Below are positions 16,933 through 24,420 of a stretch of 64,000 nucleotides of DNA, one piece after another. The notes under the pieces are model-generated. The model searched no databases. It had not been told where the DNA came from and worked only from the letters and a program-made list of their open reading frames with translations. The translations under genes and the position numbers were made by a program. This DNA is from JAHJQZ01 sp963675235. Its GTDB lineage: Bacteria > Pseudomonadota > Alphaproteobacteria > Rhizobiales > Devosiaceae. The stretch covers positions 434,001 through 498,000 of the forward strand of contig CAXXFU010000002.1 of the NCBI GenBank assembly GCA_963675235.2, given 5' to 3'. Each line of letters starts with the position of its first letter. Position 1 is the first letter of the stretch.

Positions 16933-17648
16933 GGTGGCAACTGCGCCAGCAGGGCCCGCGCCGCGCCACTCGATTGCAGCTTCAACAGGTTCCTGCCGCC
17001 GCTGGCATAGGCGGCGACGGCCTTGAGCAGTGCCGCCAGTTCCTGTGGTGCCGAGGCATCGAAGCGGGCATAGGCGCCCTTGCTGAGACGCGCGAAATCG
17101 CGGAATGCCGCTTCCACCCGGGCGTCGTGGCCTTCCTGGAAAACGAAGAGCGGCAGACCCAGAATGCCGAGCTGCCCGGCCTTGTCGGCCAGTTCATCGA
17201 CGTTTTCCTCGATGGCGTCGCCGACATAGATCACCGCATTGATCCGCCGCTTGCCGTGTTCGGTGCGCGCATGCCCCAGAACCCTGGAGATCTGCGTGCG
17301 CCCGCCGCTGCAGGAGATGCGCCCCATGAGCCTTGCCAGCGCATCTGCATCGAGCACCCATTTGCTCGCCCGGCATTCGCCAAAGCCGCGGAAGTAAAGG
17401 AGCTGCACCTGCAGGGCACTGTCCTTCGGAATGGCGCGGAACATTTCCGCCTGCAGGGAACAGGCCAGATCCCAGGTCGGCTGCCGACTCATCGTGGCGT
17501 CGAGCGCAAACAGCAGCCGCCCGTCGCGACTGGCTTCGGGACGCGCCATTGCGCCGACCTTGCTGACAAAGGCCGCGATGTCGCCGCTGACCTTGCCCGT
17601 ATCGGGCAATCCGGATGTGTTTTGCGTGGCAGGATTCTTTTTCGCCAT
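16929..17648 (-). CDS. VWA-domain protein
   Basis: Predicted cytoplasmic 239-aa protein with a von Willebrand A fold. The MIDAS-type motif DATMS is at residues 50-54 (LLFALDATMSRQPTWD), followed by further alternating strands and helices (INAVIYVGDAIEEN, LGLPLFVFQEG). No signal peptide or membrane segment. ATG 17648 (MAKKNPATQN) is preferred over an in-frame start 11 codons upstream. It is coupled to the J-domain gene by a 4-nt overlap, suggesting a metal-dependent scaffold working with a membrane co-chaperone. Process unknown. Confidence 0.8.
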   Translation of the reverse strand: MAKKNPATQNTSGLPDTGKVSGDIAAFVSKVGAMARPEASRDGRLLFALDATMSRQPTWDLACSLQAEMFRAIPKDSALQVQLLYFRGFGECRASKWVLDADALARLMGRISCSGGRTQISRVLGHARTEHGKRRINAVIYVGDAIEENVDELADKAGQLGILGLPLFVFQEGHDARVEAAFRDFARLSKGAYARFDASAPQELAALLKAVAAYASGGRNLLKLQSSGAARALLAQLPP

Positions 17649-18045
17649 GGGCTCAATATGTGGTTGGCGGCCGGCGCCCACAAGTCATGAACAGCGCAAT
17701 CACGGACATGTGGAACATTCACCAGGGCAAAGCCAGCAATCGGGAAGGCAGGCCGAACGCCTGTGGGTGGCCGTCTTTTGCGATCCTGCTTCGACACTCC
17801 GCAGCATAGGAGCAAATTCCTCCAACTTTAGAATGGCTACAACATATTGAATTATTGATTGATTTTGCTCCGGGCAGTTTCTACCCCTTGGCGTGCCAGT
17901 CGATGGCAGGACCTTGACTCCCGTTGATCGATCAGGCTGCAACGTCGGTTCTTCTCTGCCCGGAAAACATGTTTTCCGACGACGTTTCTCCTGTTCGCTT
18001 GCGGGCAATCGCAACCGCCGGGCCTTGAACCCGGAAGGAGAGACA
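17649..18045. promoter_or_regulatory. Divergent intergenic region, VWA gene/FecB-type importer
   Basis: This 397-bp region should hold promoters for both directions. The main visible feature is the 18-bp palindrome at 17961-17978. I see no convincing riboswitch. The Shine-Dalgarno GAAGGAGAG lies just before ATG 18046. Confidence 0.45.
17961..17978. promoter_or_regulatory. Perfect 18-bp palindrome, candidate operator of the FecB-type operon
   Basis: CGGAAAACATGTTTTCCG is its own reverse complement. It sits 67 bp before the binding-protein start. It does not match a classical Fur box or ICE box, so the regulator is unknown. Confidence 0.6.
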
Positions 18046-19128
18046 ATGAACAGGATCAACGCACGCGGCCTTGTTGCCGCGGCAGTCGTACTCGGCATGA
18101 GCTTGCCGGGATATGCCGACCCCATCAGCTTCAACGATCAGGAAGGCCGCGAGGTCACGCTTGCCGGTCCCGCCGAGCGCATCGTGACCATTCCCATGCC
18201 GATGGCTTCGTCGGTGATCGCCATCGACGGGGCGACCGATCATCTTGTCGGCATGAACCCGGTATCGAAGGCGGCGATCACCGAAGGTATCCTCGGCAAG
18301 ATCTTCCCGCAGTCCCGGGAGATCAACGATCAGGTGACGGCGGCCAATTTCGTGCCCAATGTCGAGGAACTGGCCGCGGTCAATCCCGATCTGGTCATCC
18401 AGTGGGGCGGGCGTGGCGGCGATCTCGTCGATCCGATTACCAATGCCGGGCTCACCGCCATGCTGATCCTTTACGGCACCGAGGAGCGCACGCGCGGCTA
18501 CATGGGCATGACCGCCACGGCGCTGGGGAAGCCGGAGCGCTTTGCTGCGCATGAAGCCTGGCGCGATGCCGTGATGAATGAGATCGCGGCAAAGACCAAG
18601 GACCTCGCCGAAGCCGACCGCCCGAAGGTGCTGCATTTCGGCCGTATTCTCAACGGCATGACCGCTGCGGGCTCGGGCAACAGCTACGCCAACTGGTACA
18701 TCAGGCTTGTCGGCGGATCCAACGCCGCCGCCGAACTCGATGGCACCAAGCCTGTCAATGCCGAACAGGTGGCGGCCTGGGATCCCGACATCATCACGCT
18801 CAACAATTTCGAGCCGGGGCTGACCGTCGAGGCCGTCTATAACGATCCGGTGCTGTCGCTGACCAGCGCTGCCAGGAACCACCGTGTCTACCGCCTGCCG
18901 CTTGGCGGCTATCGCTGGGATCCGCCGAACCAGGAATCGCCGCTGACCTGGATGTGGCTGGCTGGTCTGGTGCATCCCGAACTGTTCGATTTCGACCTCA
19001 GGGCGGAGATGAAGTCTGCCTATGAAGCGCTCTACGACTACGAGCTTTCCGAGGCCGATATCGATTCCATCCTGTGGATGGACATGCAGGGCGACGCCGC
19101 CAATTACGACACGCTCAAGGCCGAGTAG
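18046..19128 (+). CDS. ABC transporter substrate-binding protein, metal-complex/cobalamin type (Peripla_BP_2)
   Basis: Periplasmic receptor of a type II importer, 360 aa, with a Sec signal peptide (LVAAAVVLGMSLPGYADP). The mature part has the Peripla_BP_2 pattern: ERIVTIPMPMASSVIAIDG, VEELAAVNPDLVIQWGG and, near the end, LPLGGYRWDPPNQESPLTWMW. ATG 18046 follows GGAAGGAGAG; the frame stays open upstream but without signal-peptide character. It is followed after 2 bp by a FecCD-type permease. The family carries iron-siderophore, haem, cobalamin and, in some cases, molybdate or tungstate; ligand unknown here. Confidence 0.9.
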   Translation: MNRINARGLVAAAVVLGMSLPGYADPISFNDQEGREVTLAGPAERIVTIPMPMASSVIAIDGATDHLVGMNPVSKAAITEGILGKIFPQSREINDQVTAANFVPNVEELAAVNPDLVIQWGGRGGDLVDPITNAGLTAMLILYGTEERTRGYMGMTATALGKPERFAAHEAWRDAVMNEIAAKTKDLAEADRPKVLHFGRILNGMTAAGSGNSYANWYIRLVGGSNAAAELDGTKPVNAEQVAAWDPDIITLNNFEPGLTVEAVYNDPVLSLTSAARNHRVYRLPLGGYRWDPPNQESPLTWMWLAGLVHPELFDFDLRAEMKSAYEALYDYELSEADIDSILWMDMQGDAANYDTLKAE

Positions 19129-19130
19129 CC

Positions 19131-20195
19131 ATGAGCATTTCCAATCAGGGACTGGCGGGCTTTGCTCGCCGGTCAACCGATTTCGCGCGCTTTGCGTCGG
19201 TCTACACCGGGGCGGCAGCGCTGCTGATCGTGGTGTTGATCGCCGGGATAAGCGTTGGCCGCTATGCCGTTGATCCGGCGCGGGTATTCGTCGTCATCGG
19301 CCAGAGCCTGGCCGACCCGTTCCGGGAGCTGGCCGAGGTCGACGAGCGCATCATCCTGCTCGTTCGCGTGCCGCGTGTGCTGCTTGCGGCGCTGTCCGGC
19401 GCGGCTCTGGCCGTGTCGGGCGCCGCCTTGCAGGGCGTGTTCCGCAACCCGCTGGTGTCGCCGCAGGTGCTTGGCATTTCGCAAGGCGCGGCCTTTGGCG
19501 GCGCCATGGCGATCCTGCTCGGTATCTGGGGGCTGCCGCTGCTCGCCATCGTGTTCGTATCGGGATTGTCGGCGCTGGCGCTGGTCGGATTCATCGCCCG
19601 CATCAACGGCCGGACCGAGATCGTCACCGTGATTCTTTCCGGCATGATCGTCGGGGCGATGTTCACCGCGCTCGTCTCGCTCACGCAGTTCCTGGCCGAT
19701 CCGAACGGACCATTGCCGGCCATTGTCTACTGGCTGATGGGGTCCTTCGCACCAACCACCTGGGAACGGCTGATCGTTGCCGCACCGGGACTTGCTATCG
19801 GCATGGCCATGCTCTGGGCCTTGCGCTTCCGGCTCAATGTCCTGTCGCTCGACGAGGCGGAGGCGCGCAGCCTCGGGGCCAGGCCGGACCTGGAGCGCTG
19901 GTTGGTGTTCGCCCTTGTCGCCTTCATTGTCGGCAGCCAGGTGGCGGTATCCGGCATCGTCGGCTGGATTGGCCTGGTCATTCCGCATGCAACGCGCCTT
20001 CTGGTCGGTCACGATCATCGCGCGCTGCTGCCGGCGTCGATGCTGCTCGGCGCCGCCTATCTCGTCACTGTCGACACGCTGGCCCGCACCGTGACAGCCG
20101 CCGAAATTCCGCTCGGCATCCTGACGGCGCTCGTCGGTGCGCCGGTCTTCGCAGTGCTTTTGAGAAACCATTATCGCGAAAGGAACGGGGCATGA
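19131..20195 (+). CDS. ABC transporter permease, FecCD/BtuC type
   Basis: Inner-membrane permease with about ten predicted hydrophobic helices, 354 aa. Family signatures include RVPRVLLAALSGAALAVSGAALQGVFRNPL, SPQVLGISQGAAFGG and GWIGLVIPHATRLLVGHDHR. It is of the usual length and would homodimerise. ATG 19131 starts 2 bp after the binding-protein stop. Its stop overlaps the ATPase start by 4 nt. Confidence 0.93.
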   Translation: MSISNQGLAGFARRSTDFARFASVYTGAAALLIVVLIAGISVGRYAVDPARVFVVIGQSLADPFRELAEVDERIILLVRVPRVLLAALSGAALAVSGAALQGVFRNPLVSPQVLGISQGAAFGGAMAILLGIWGLPLLAIVFVSGLSALALVGFIARINGRTEIVTVILSGMIVGAMFTALVSLTQFLADPNGPLPAIVYWLMGSFAPTTWERLIVAAPGLAIGMAMLWALRFRLNVLSLDEAEARSLGARPDLERWLVFALVAFIVGSQVAVSGIVGWIGLVIPHATRLLVGHDHRALLPASMLLGAAYLVTVDTLARTVTAAEIPLGILTALVGAPVFAVLLRNHYRERNGA

Positions 20196-20947
20196 TCGCA
20201 CTGGAAAATGCCTGTGTGCGCTTCGGCATGCGTACCGTGCTCGACCATCTGAGCGTCGAGATCCAGACTGGAGAAAGTCTTGCCATTCTCGGTCCCAACG
20301 GGCGCGGCAAGACCACGGCGCTCAAATCCATGCTCGGCTTCCAGCATCTGGACGCCGGCAAGCGGATCGCGCCCGCCATCGTCGGATATGTGCCTCAGGT
20401 TGCCGGCATCAACCAGCGCTACAGCGTGCGCGGCGTGGTCGTGCTGGGCCGGGCAGCGCATCTGGGGCTTTTCGGTCAGCCGGGAGCTGAGGATTTCGAC
20501 GTGGCAGCGAAGGCGCTCGAGCGGGTCGGAATTGCCGGTTTCGCCGAGGCCATGTTCGACAGATTGTCGGGAGGCGAGCGCCAGCTGGTGCTGTTGGCGC
20601 GGGCGCTGGCGACGGGGTCGGACGTGATCGTGCTCGACGAGCCGGCGGCGGCCCTGGACCTCAGGAATCAGGAACGGCTGCTGCGCCTGCTCATCGATCT
20701 GAGGGATGAACGGCGTTTCGCCATCGCCTTCACCACCCACGATCCCAACCACGCCTTCGCCGCCGACAGGGCCTTGCTGATGATGCCGGAAGCGGAAACC
20801 CTCAACGGGCCGGTCGGAGAGGTGATGACCGCCGAGAACCTCGAAAGGCTCTATGGCGTCGCCATGCGCCATACGACGATCACCGGACCGGACGGCAAGC
20901 CGCGCGATGCGATCCTGCCGGCCTTTGCCGGCAAGGAGGCAGCATGA
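20192..20947 (+). CDS. ABC transporter ATP-binding protein, FecE/BtuD type
   Basis: ATPase of the importer, 251 aa. Walker A GPNGRGKT (34-41), signature LSGGERQLV, Walker B VIVLDEP and H-loop TTHD are intact. Length and organisation fit FecE/BtuD. It overlaps the permease stop and its own stop overlaps the next gene (both ATGA), so it lies in the middle of one coupled operon that continues with three non-transport genes. Confidence 0.93.
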   Translation: MIALENACVRFGMRTVLDHLSVEIQTGESLAILGPNGRGKTTALKSMLGFQHLDAGKRIAPAIVGYVPQVAGINQRYSVRGVVVLGRAAHLGLFGQPGAEDFDVAAKALERVGIAGFAEAMFDRLSGGERQLVLLARALATGSDVIVLDEPAAALDLRNQERLLRLLIDLRDERRFAIAFTTHDPNHAFAADRALLMMPEAETLNGPVGEVMTAENLERLYGVAMRHTTITGPDGKPRDAILPAFAGKEAA

Positions 20948-21561
20948 GCGTTCTTTTTGTCCAGTCCCATAACGGGCCGATCCCCAGGGCCATGGTCGGG
21001 CCGGTCGGGCGCGGACGCATCGCTATTGTCGAGGACACCGCGTTGAGCGACGAAGCTATCGCCGCTTCGACGGGCATCATCACCACCATGCATCTCGACC
21101 AGGTCGGCTTCGCCGCCCGAGCCAAGGCGCTCGCGGCCTTCTTCGCCCAAGGCGGGCGGCTGTTCTTCAACGGCCATGTCCTGAAGCCATTCGTCGAGGG
21201 ACTTGAGGTCTATCGACCGCTGATGTCGCGCAAGCTCGCCGATTTTCAGCTCATGCGTCTCGCGCCTCATCCGGTCTTCGGCGACCTTGATCCCGCCGAC
21301 ATGGCCGTCCGCAAGGGCGTTGCCGGGTTTTACGGCCGCGGCCACAACCCGATGCCGAAGGGCGCGCGGGCGCTTACGGGGCTCGGTCCGCTCAAACAGC
21401 CTGTCGACTGGGAGTGGGCGCTGCCCGGCGGCGGCAAGATGTTCTGCCATGCCGGGAACGATCTGTGGTCGATGGCGCCGGAGGGGTCGGACGGGGCAGG
21501 GGCCTTTGCTGGCCGCATCGTCGACTGGACCACCGGCGAAGCGAACGGAGTTGCACAATGA
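20944..21561 (+). CDS. Class I glutamine amidotransferase-like fold protein (first of a pair)
   Basis: Predicted 205-aa cytoplasmic protein with an alternating alpha/beta pattern like ThuA or GATase-1-like proteins: ASTGIITTMHLDQVGFAARAK then ALAAFFAQGGRLFFNGHV resembles the strand-helix-strand around the nucleophile elbow in that superfamily. No obvious catalytic Cys sits at the elbow (NGHV), so amidotransferase chemistry is doubtful. There is no signal peptide or membrane segment. It overlaps the ATPase stop and the following gene by 4 nt each. I do not recognise a characterised family; the fold call is tentative. Confidence 0.6.
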   Translation: MSVLFVQSHNGPIPRAMVGPVGRGRIAIVEDTALSDEAIAASTGIITTMHLDQVGFAARAKALAAFFAQGGRLFFNGHVLKPFVEGLEVYRPLMSRKLADFQLMRLAPHPVFGDLDPADMAVRKGVAGFYGRGHNPMPKGARALTGLGPLKQPVDWEWALPGGGKMFCHAGNDLWSMAPEGSDGAGAFAGRIVDWTTGEANGVAQ

Positions 21562-22184
21562 GCATTCTCACCGTCCATCCGGGCGCCTATTACCATGTCG
21601 AATCTCTCGAAGGCCGCCGCTTTCGGGACATGTTCGATGCGCTGGTGCGTCCCGAAGATCTCGGCGATACCGATCTCGGCGCCTATGACGCAATCCTCGT
21701 GCCCTGCCGCACGCCGGCCCACCGCATGACGCCTCACAAGGCGCCGCTCGCCGACTATCTCGATGCCGGCGGCACCATCATCGCCACCGGCGAAAGCGAC
21801 AGCCAGCTTTGGCTGCCGGGCATCAGGTTCACGCCGCAGGACACCAATTTCTGGTGGTGGCTGACGCCCGGTGCCGATCTCGGCGTCCGTATCGCCAAGC
21901 CGGAACACACAATGTTCGAGCATCTCGAGCAAGAGGACCTGACCTGGCACCTGCACGGCTGGTTCGACGCGCCCGAGGGCGCGGAAGTGCTGGCCGTCAA
22001 CGGCGACGGCAAACCGATCCTTTACATCGACGAGGTGACGACGCGCGGTCGGATGGTGCTGACAACGCTCGATCCCTTCTTCCACCACGGTTCGCATTTC
22101 ATGCCGGCGACGACGCGCTTTCTCGACGGTTTCCTGCCCTGGATGCGCACAAGCTTCGCAAGCAATGAAAAGGTGCCGGCATGA
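21558..22184 (+). CDS. Class I glutamine amidotransferase-like fold protein (second of a pair)
   Basis: Predicted 208-aa cytoplasmic protein. LGAYDAILVPCRTPAHRMTPHK followed by LADYLDAGGTIIATGES is a typical GATase-1/ThuA-like core strand-loop-helix, with a Cys in VPCRTP. A Trp-rich loop (NFWWWLTPGAD) and His-rich DPFFHHGSHFMPATTRF near the end could bind metal or ligand. It overlaps both neighbours by 4 nt. It may form a heterodimer with the preceding paralogue-like protein. Function unknown. Confidence 0.6.
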   Translation: MSILTVHPGAYYHVESLEGRRFRDMFDALVRPEDLGDTDLGAYDAILVPCRTPAHRMTPHKAPLADYLDAGGTIIATGESDSQLWLPGIRFTPQDTNFWWWLTPGADLGVRIAKPEHTMFEHLEQEDLTWHLHGWFDAPEGAEVLAVNGDGKPILYIDEVTTRGRMVLTTLDPFFHHGSHFMPATTRFLDGFLPWMRTSFASNEKVPA

Positions 22185-22702
22185 CCGCTCCCGCAAATCT
22201 GCTCAGCGTCAACGAGAACGGGCGGCCGCTCGTCTACACCATCGCCGAAGTGACGGCCTATCACGGCTACGGCTTTCCTGGCGGGGTCGCACATGCCTTC
22301 AAGGCGATGGAGCTGGCTTTGCCGCTGCTCGATCCGGGCCGGGTGCCGGAGCGACGGGAGATCCATATCGCCACCCCGTTCAAGGGGCCGGGTGGGCGCG
22401 ATGCCTTCGAAATGGTGACGCGCTGCGTCACCGACGGGCGCTACACGATCGATCCGGAGCTGATGAAACCGGAGCGCGGCGACATCCTCAAAGGTTATGT
22501 CTTCAACTTCAGCTATCGCCAGCGAAGCATCAGCGTGCAGATCAGGGAAGGGCATGTGCGTGAGGAGTTCATCCTGCTCGGCCGCAAGCCCGACCGGACA
22601 CCCGAGGAGGACGAACGACTGGTTTTTCTGAAGCAGGAAATGGCCGATCGACTGCTGGCGCAGGCCGCCTCGGATGTCTACGAGGTCGTTGCCGAGGGCT
22701 GA
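22181..22702 (+). CDS. FmdE-like protein
   Basis: Predicted 173-aa cytoplasmic protein resembling the N-terminal domain of FmdE, a protein family associated with molybdenum formylmethanofuran dehydrogenase. The block AYHGYGFPGGVAHAFKAMELA (27-47) corresponds to the family HGHxCPGxxxGxxxA motif, but the usual Cys is Phe (F32). GGRDAFEMVTRCVTDGRYTI (71-90) corresponds to the DAxQxxTGCTxGKG block with the Cys kept (C82). It is the last gene of the FecBCD-type operon. FmdE homologues are often found beside metal-oxyanion or cofactor importers. Assignment rests on motif resemblance. Confidence 0.6.
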   Translation: MTAPANLLSVNENGRPLVYTIAEVTAYHGYGFPGGVAHAFKAMELALPLLDPGRVPERREIHIATPFKGPGGRDAFEMVTRCVTDGRYTIDPELMKPERGDILKGYVFNFSYRQRSISVQIREGHVREEFILLGRKPDRTPEEDERLVFLKQEMADRLLAQAASDVYEVVAEG

Positions 22703-22720
22703 TCGTAAGGGGACGGCAGA

Positions 22721-22750
22721 CTGGCGCGGGACAAGCGTTCCGCGCTCCAG
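22721..22750. terminator. Hairpin between convergent operon end and fur
   Basis: CTGG-CGCGGGA and TTCCGCG-C(T)CCAG form a ~12-bp stem with one wobble, one bulge and a CAAGCG loop, positioned between the stops of the FmdE-like gene and the fur-type gene. No U-run, so termination efficiency is uncertain; position suggests a bidirectional terminator. Confidence 0.5.
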
Positions 22751-22785
22751 CCCCTAGCCTGTGGCTCGGTCAGGACGGTGCGTTT

Positions 22786-23226
22786 TCAGCCCTTCGGCTT
22801 CTTCCTGACATAGAGTTCGAGCCGGTGGTGGACGATCTCGTAGCCGAGTTCGTCGGCGATCTCGGCCTGCAGGCGTTCGATGCGGTCGTTGTGGAACTCG
22901 ACGACCTTGCCGGTATCCACATCGATCATGTGATCATGATGGGGCACCTCGGCCCGCTCGTAGCGAGCCGGTTCGCCTTCGAATTGCAGCTTGTGAATGA
23001 CGCCTTGCTCCTCAAGCGCCGTCAGGGTCCGGTAGACCGTCGACAACGAGATCTTCGGGTCCTTTTCGACACTGCGTTCGTGGAGCACAACGGCGTCCGG
23101 ATGGTCTTCGGCTTCGGCGATGACCGACAGCAAGGCCGTGCGCTGGCGCGTGATTCTCACGCCTGCGTCGCGCAGTGCCTCAGTCATGCGAGCAACGCGT
23201 TTTACGATCTCCATCAACGTCTTCAT
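22786..23226 (-). CDS. fur: Fur-family metalloregulator (rhizobial Fur/Mur type)
   Basis: DNA-binding metal sensor of 146 aa from ATG 23226 (alternative in-frame starts: TTG 23250, ATG 23214, ATG 23187). The winged HTH ends in KISLSTVYRTLTALEEQGVIHKLQF; the dimerisation domain has the sensor block VPHHDHMIDVDTGKVVEFHND and HHRLELYVRKK. The CxxC structural zinc motifs of enteric Fur are absent, as in many rhizobial Fur/Mur proteins, which respond to Mn2+ or Fe2+. A Fur-like box precedes the feo operon ~560 bp away, and an iron-type importer lies on the other side, so local regulation is likely. Confidence 0.9.
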   Translation of the reverse strand: MKTLMEIVKRVARMTEALRDAGVRITRQRTALLSVIAEAEDHPDAVVLHERSVEKDPKISLSTVYRTLTALEEQGVIHKLQFEGEPARYERAEVPHHDHMIDVDTGKVVEFHNDRIERLQAEIADELGYEIVHHRLELYVRKKPKG

Positions 23227-23883
23227 GGCACGCCGATGTGCCCGAGACAAGCTTCGGGCGGTTCATGAAAGCTGCCGCAATGCATCGATGAACCGGAGCC
23301 GAAACGAGCGCCTGCGCCGAGCGCAAAACGTGGCCGGCGTCGTCGCCACGCTGCAAGGACATGACACGCAAGCGGCGCGCCTCCGACAGCTAGGGCGGAT
23401 CGTCGCATATCCGGGCGGCGCGGCGCTCGAGGTCGTCGATCTGATCCATGTGGCGCACCATCGACCTTGAGGCTGTTCCTGTGTTGTTGCCGTCAGCTTT
23501 TCCCACGCTGAGGCATCGGCAAAGGTCGGCGTGTCCGGCTTCCACCAGGCTGGCCTGTCGACTGACAATCGGCGGGTTTCCGGCGCTCTACGCTGCCGGT
23601 TTCACGCAACAGAACCTGCCGGCGTGCATCCTTGATGTCTTGGATGAGCGCTTGAATCCGACTGTCGTTTTGACCGGCGAAGCTGATGAAATGGCAGGAC
23701 TTTCTTCGTGCGATTTCCGCTGGACGGAACCGCGTTGCCCGGACGTGTGTCTTTGCGTCGCAACCCCCGCCAAACCTCGTTCATGACATTGACAATCATT
23801 TGCAACAAGCGCACTCGGCAAGCATCGAATGCAGCAGAGGCGCGGCGGCTAGGGTGCCCTGCAGCGAAACTGGAGTGATGCAG
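23227..23883. promoter_or_regulatory. Long divergent region between fur and feo
   Basis: This 657-bp region contains a Fur-type box at 23785 close to feoA. Elsewhere several short open frames occur on both strands but none has a recognisable family or Shine-Dalgarno; degraded gene remnants are possible. Confidence 0.4.
23785..23803. promoter_or_regulatory. Fur/Mur-type box upstream of feo operon
   Basis: GACATTGACAATCATTTGC matches the 19-bp Fur consensus GATAATGATAATCATTATC at about 14 positions, with the central GA-AATCATT core conserved. It lies ~80 bp upstream of feoA. Iron- or manganese-dependent repression by the nearby Fur/Mur protein is inferred. Confidence 0.68.
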
Positions 23884-24165
23884 ATGTTCTCTGATGACTG
23901 GCAAACACGCGCCAAGGTGCTGCCGGGCAAAAGCCTCCCGCTGGCCATGGCCAGCGTCGGGGAGCGCCTGCGCGTCACCGCCATCCGTGCCGGCCGCAGT
24001 GCCGAAACGCGATTGATCGAGCTCGGCATTCCGGTTGGCCGGGAAATCGAGGTGGTGCAGCGCCAGGCGAGGGGGCCGATGGTCGTTGCTGCCGGCGATG
24101 CGCGGGTGGCCCTGGGCTTCGGACTTTCGAGCAAGGTTTTTGTAACCCCGATCAAAGGGGACTGA
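23884..24165 (+). CDS. feoA: FeoA-family protein (first copy)
   Basis: Small SH3-like cytoplasmic protein, 93 aa, that assists FeoB in ferrous iron uptake. Core features: SLPLAMASVGERLRVTAIRAGRSAETRLIELGI and GREIEVVQRQARGPMVVAAGDARVALGFGLSSKVFV. ATG 23884 is chosen because GGAG lies 8 nt upstream; ATG 23878 is also in frame. It carries about 15 extra N-terminal residues compared with the second copy. It is the first of four feo genes. Confidence 0.88.
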   Translation: MFSDDWQTRAKVLPGKSLPLAMASVGERLRVTAIRAGRSAETRLIELGIPVGREIEVVQRQARGPMVVAAGDARVALGFGLSSKVFVTPIKGD

Positions 24166-24183
24166 TGAATGAAGGACGTTGCG

Positions 24184-24420
24184 ATGAGTGCAAGACTGAA
24201 GGATCTCGCCATCGGAAGCGAAGCGCGGGTGCGAGGCATCACCTCGGCCGGGCGCGGCTATCGCCAGAAGCTCCTGTCGATGGGGCTGACCCCGGGCGTT
24301 CGGGTGAAACTCGTTCGGACGGCACCACTTGGCGATCCCATCGAAATCGAGCTGCGCGGATATCTTCTCAGCCTTCGCAAGGACGAGGCAGACGCTCTGG
24401 AAATCGAAAGAACAGAATAA
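24184..24420 (+). CDS. feoA: FeoA-family protein (second copy)
   Basis: SH3-like FeoA protein of typical length, 78 aa: MSARLKDLAIGSEARVRGI then YRQKLLSMGLTPGVRVKLVRTAPLGDPIEIELRGYLLSLRKDEADALEI. ATG 24184 has GAAGGA about 8 nt upstream; ATG 24169 is also in frame. The stop TAA overlaps the feoB ATG by one base. This copy carries the canonical GDPIEIELRGYxLSLRK pattern and is more typical of FeoA than the first. Confidence 0.92.
   Translation: MSARLKDLAIGSEARVRGITSAGRGYRQKLLSMGLTPGVRVKLVRTAPLGDPIEIELRGYLLSLRKDEADALEIERTE

Noticed and set aside
17860..17930. AGTTTCTACC string resembling the J2/3 element of purine riboswitches
   Set aside because: The partner loops and the closing GACUA/P1 pairing are missing, and the gene downstream is a metal-complex-type receptor. 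No cobalamin riboswitch blocks were seen either.
23263..23786. Open frames on both strands between fur and feoA
   Set aside because: No recognisable family, no consistent codon bias and no Shine-Dalgarno; treated as non-coding or degraded.
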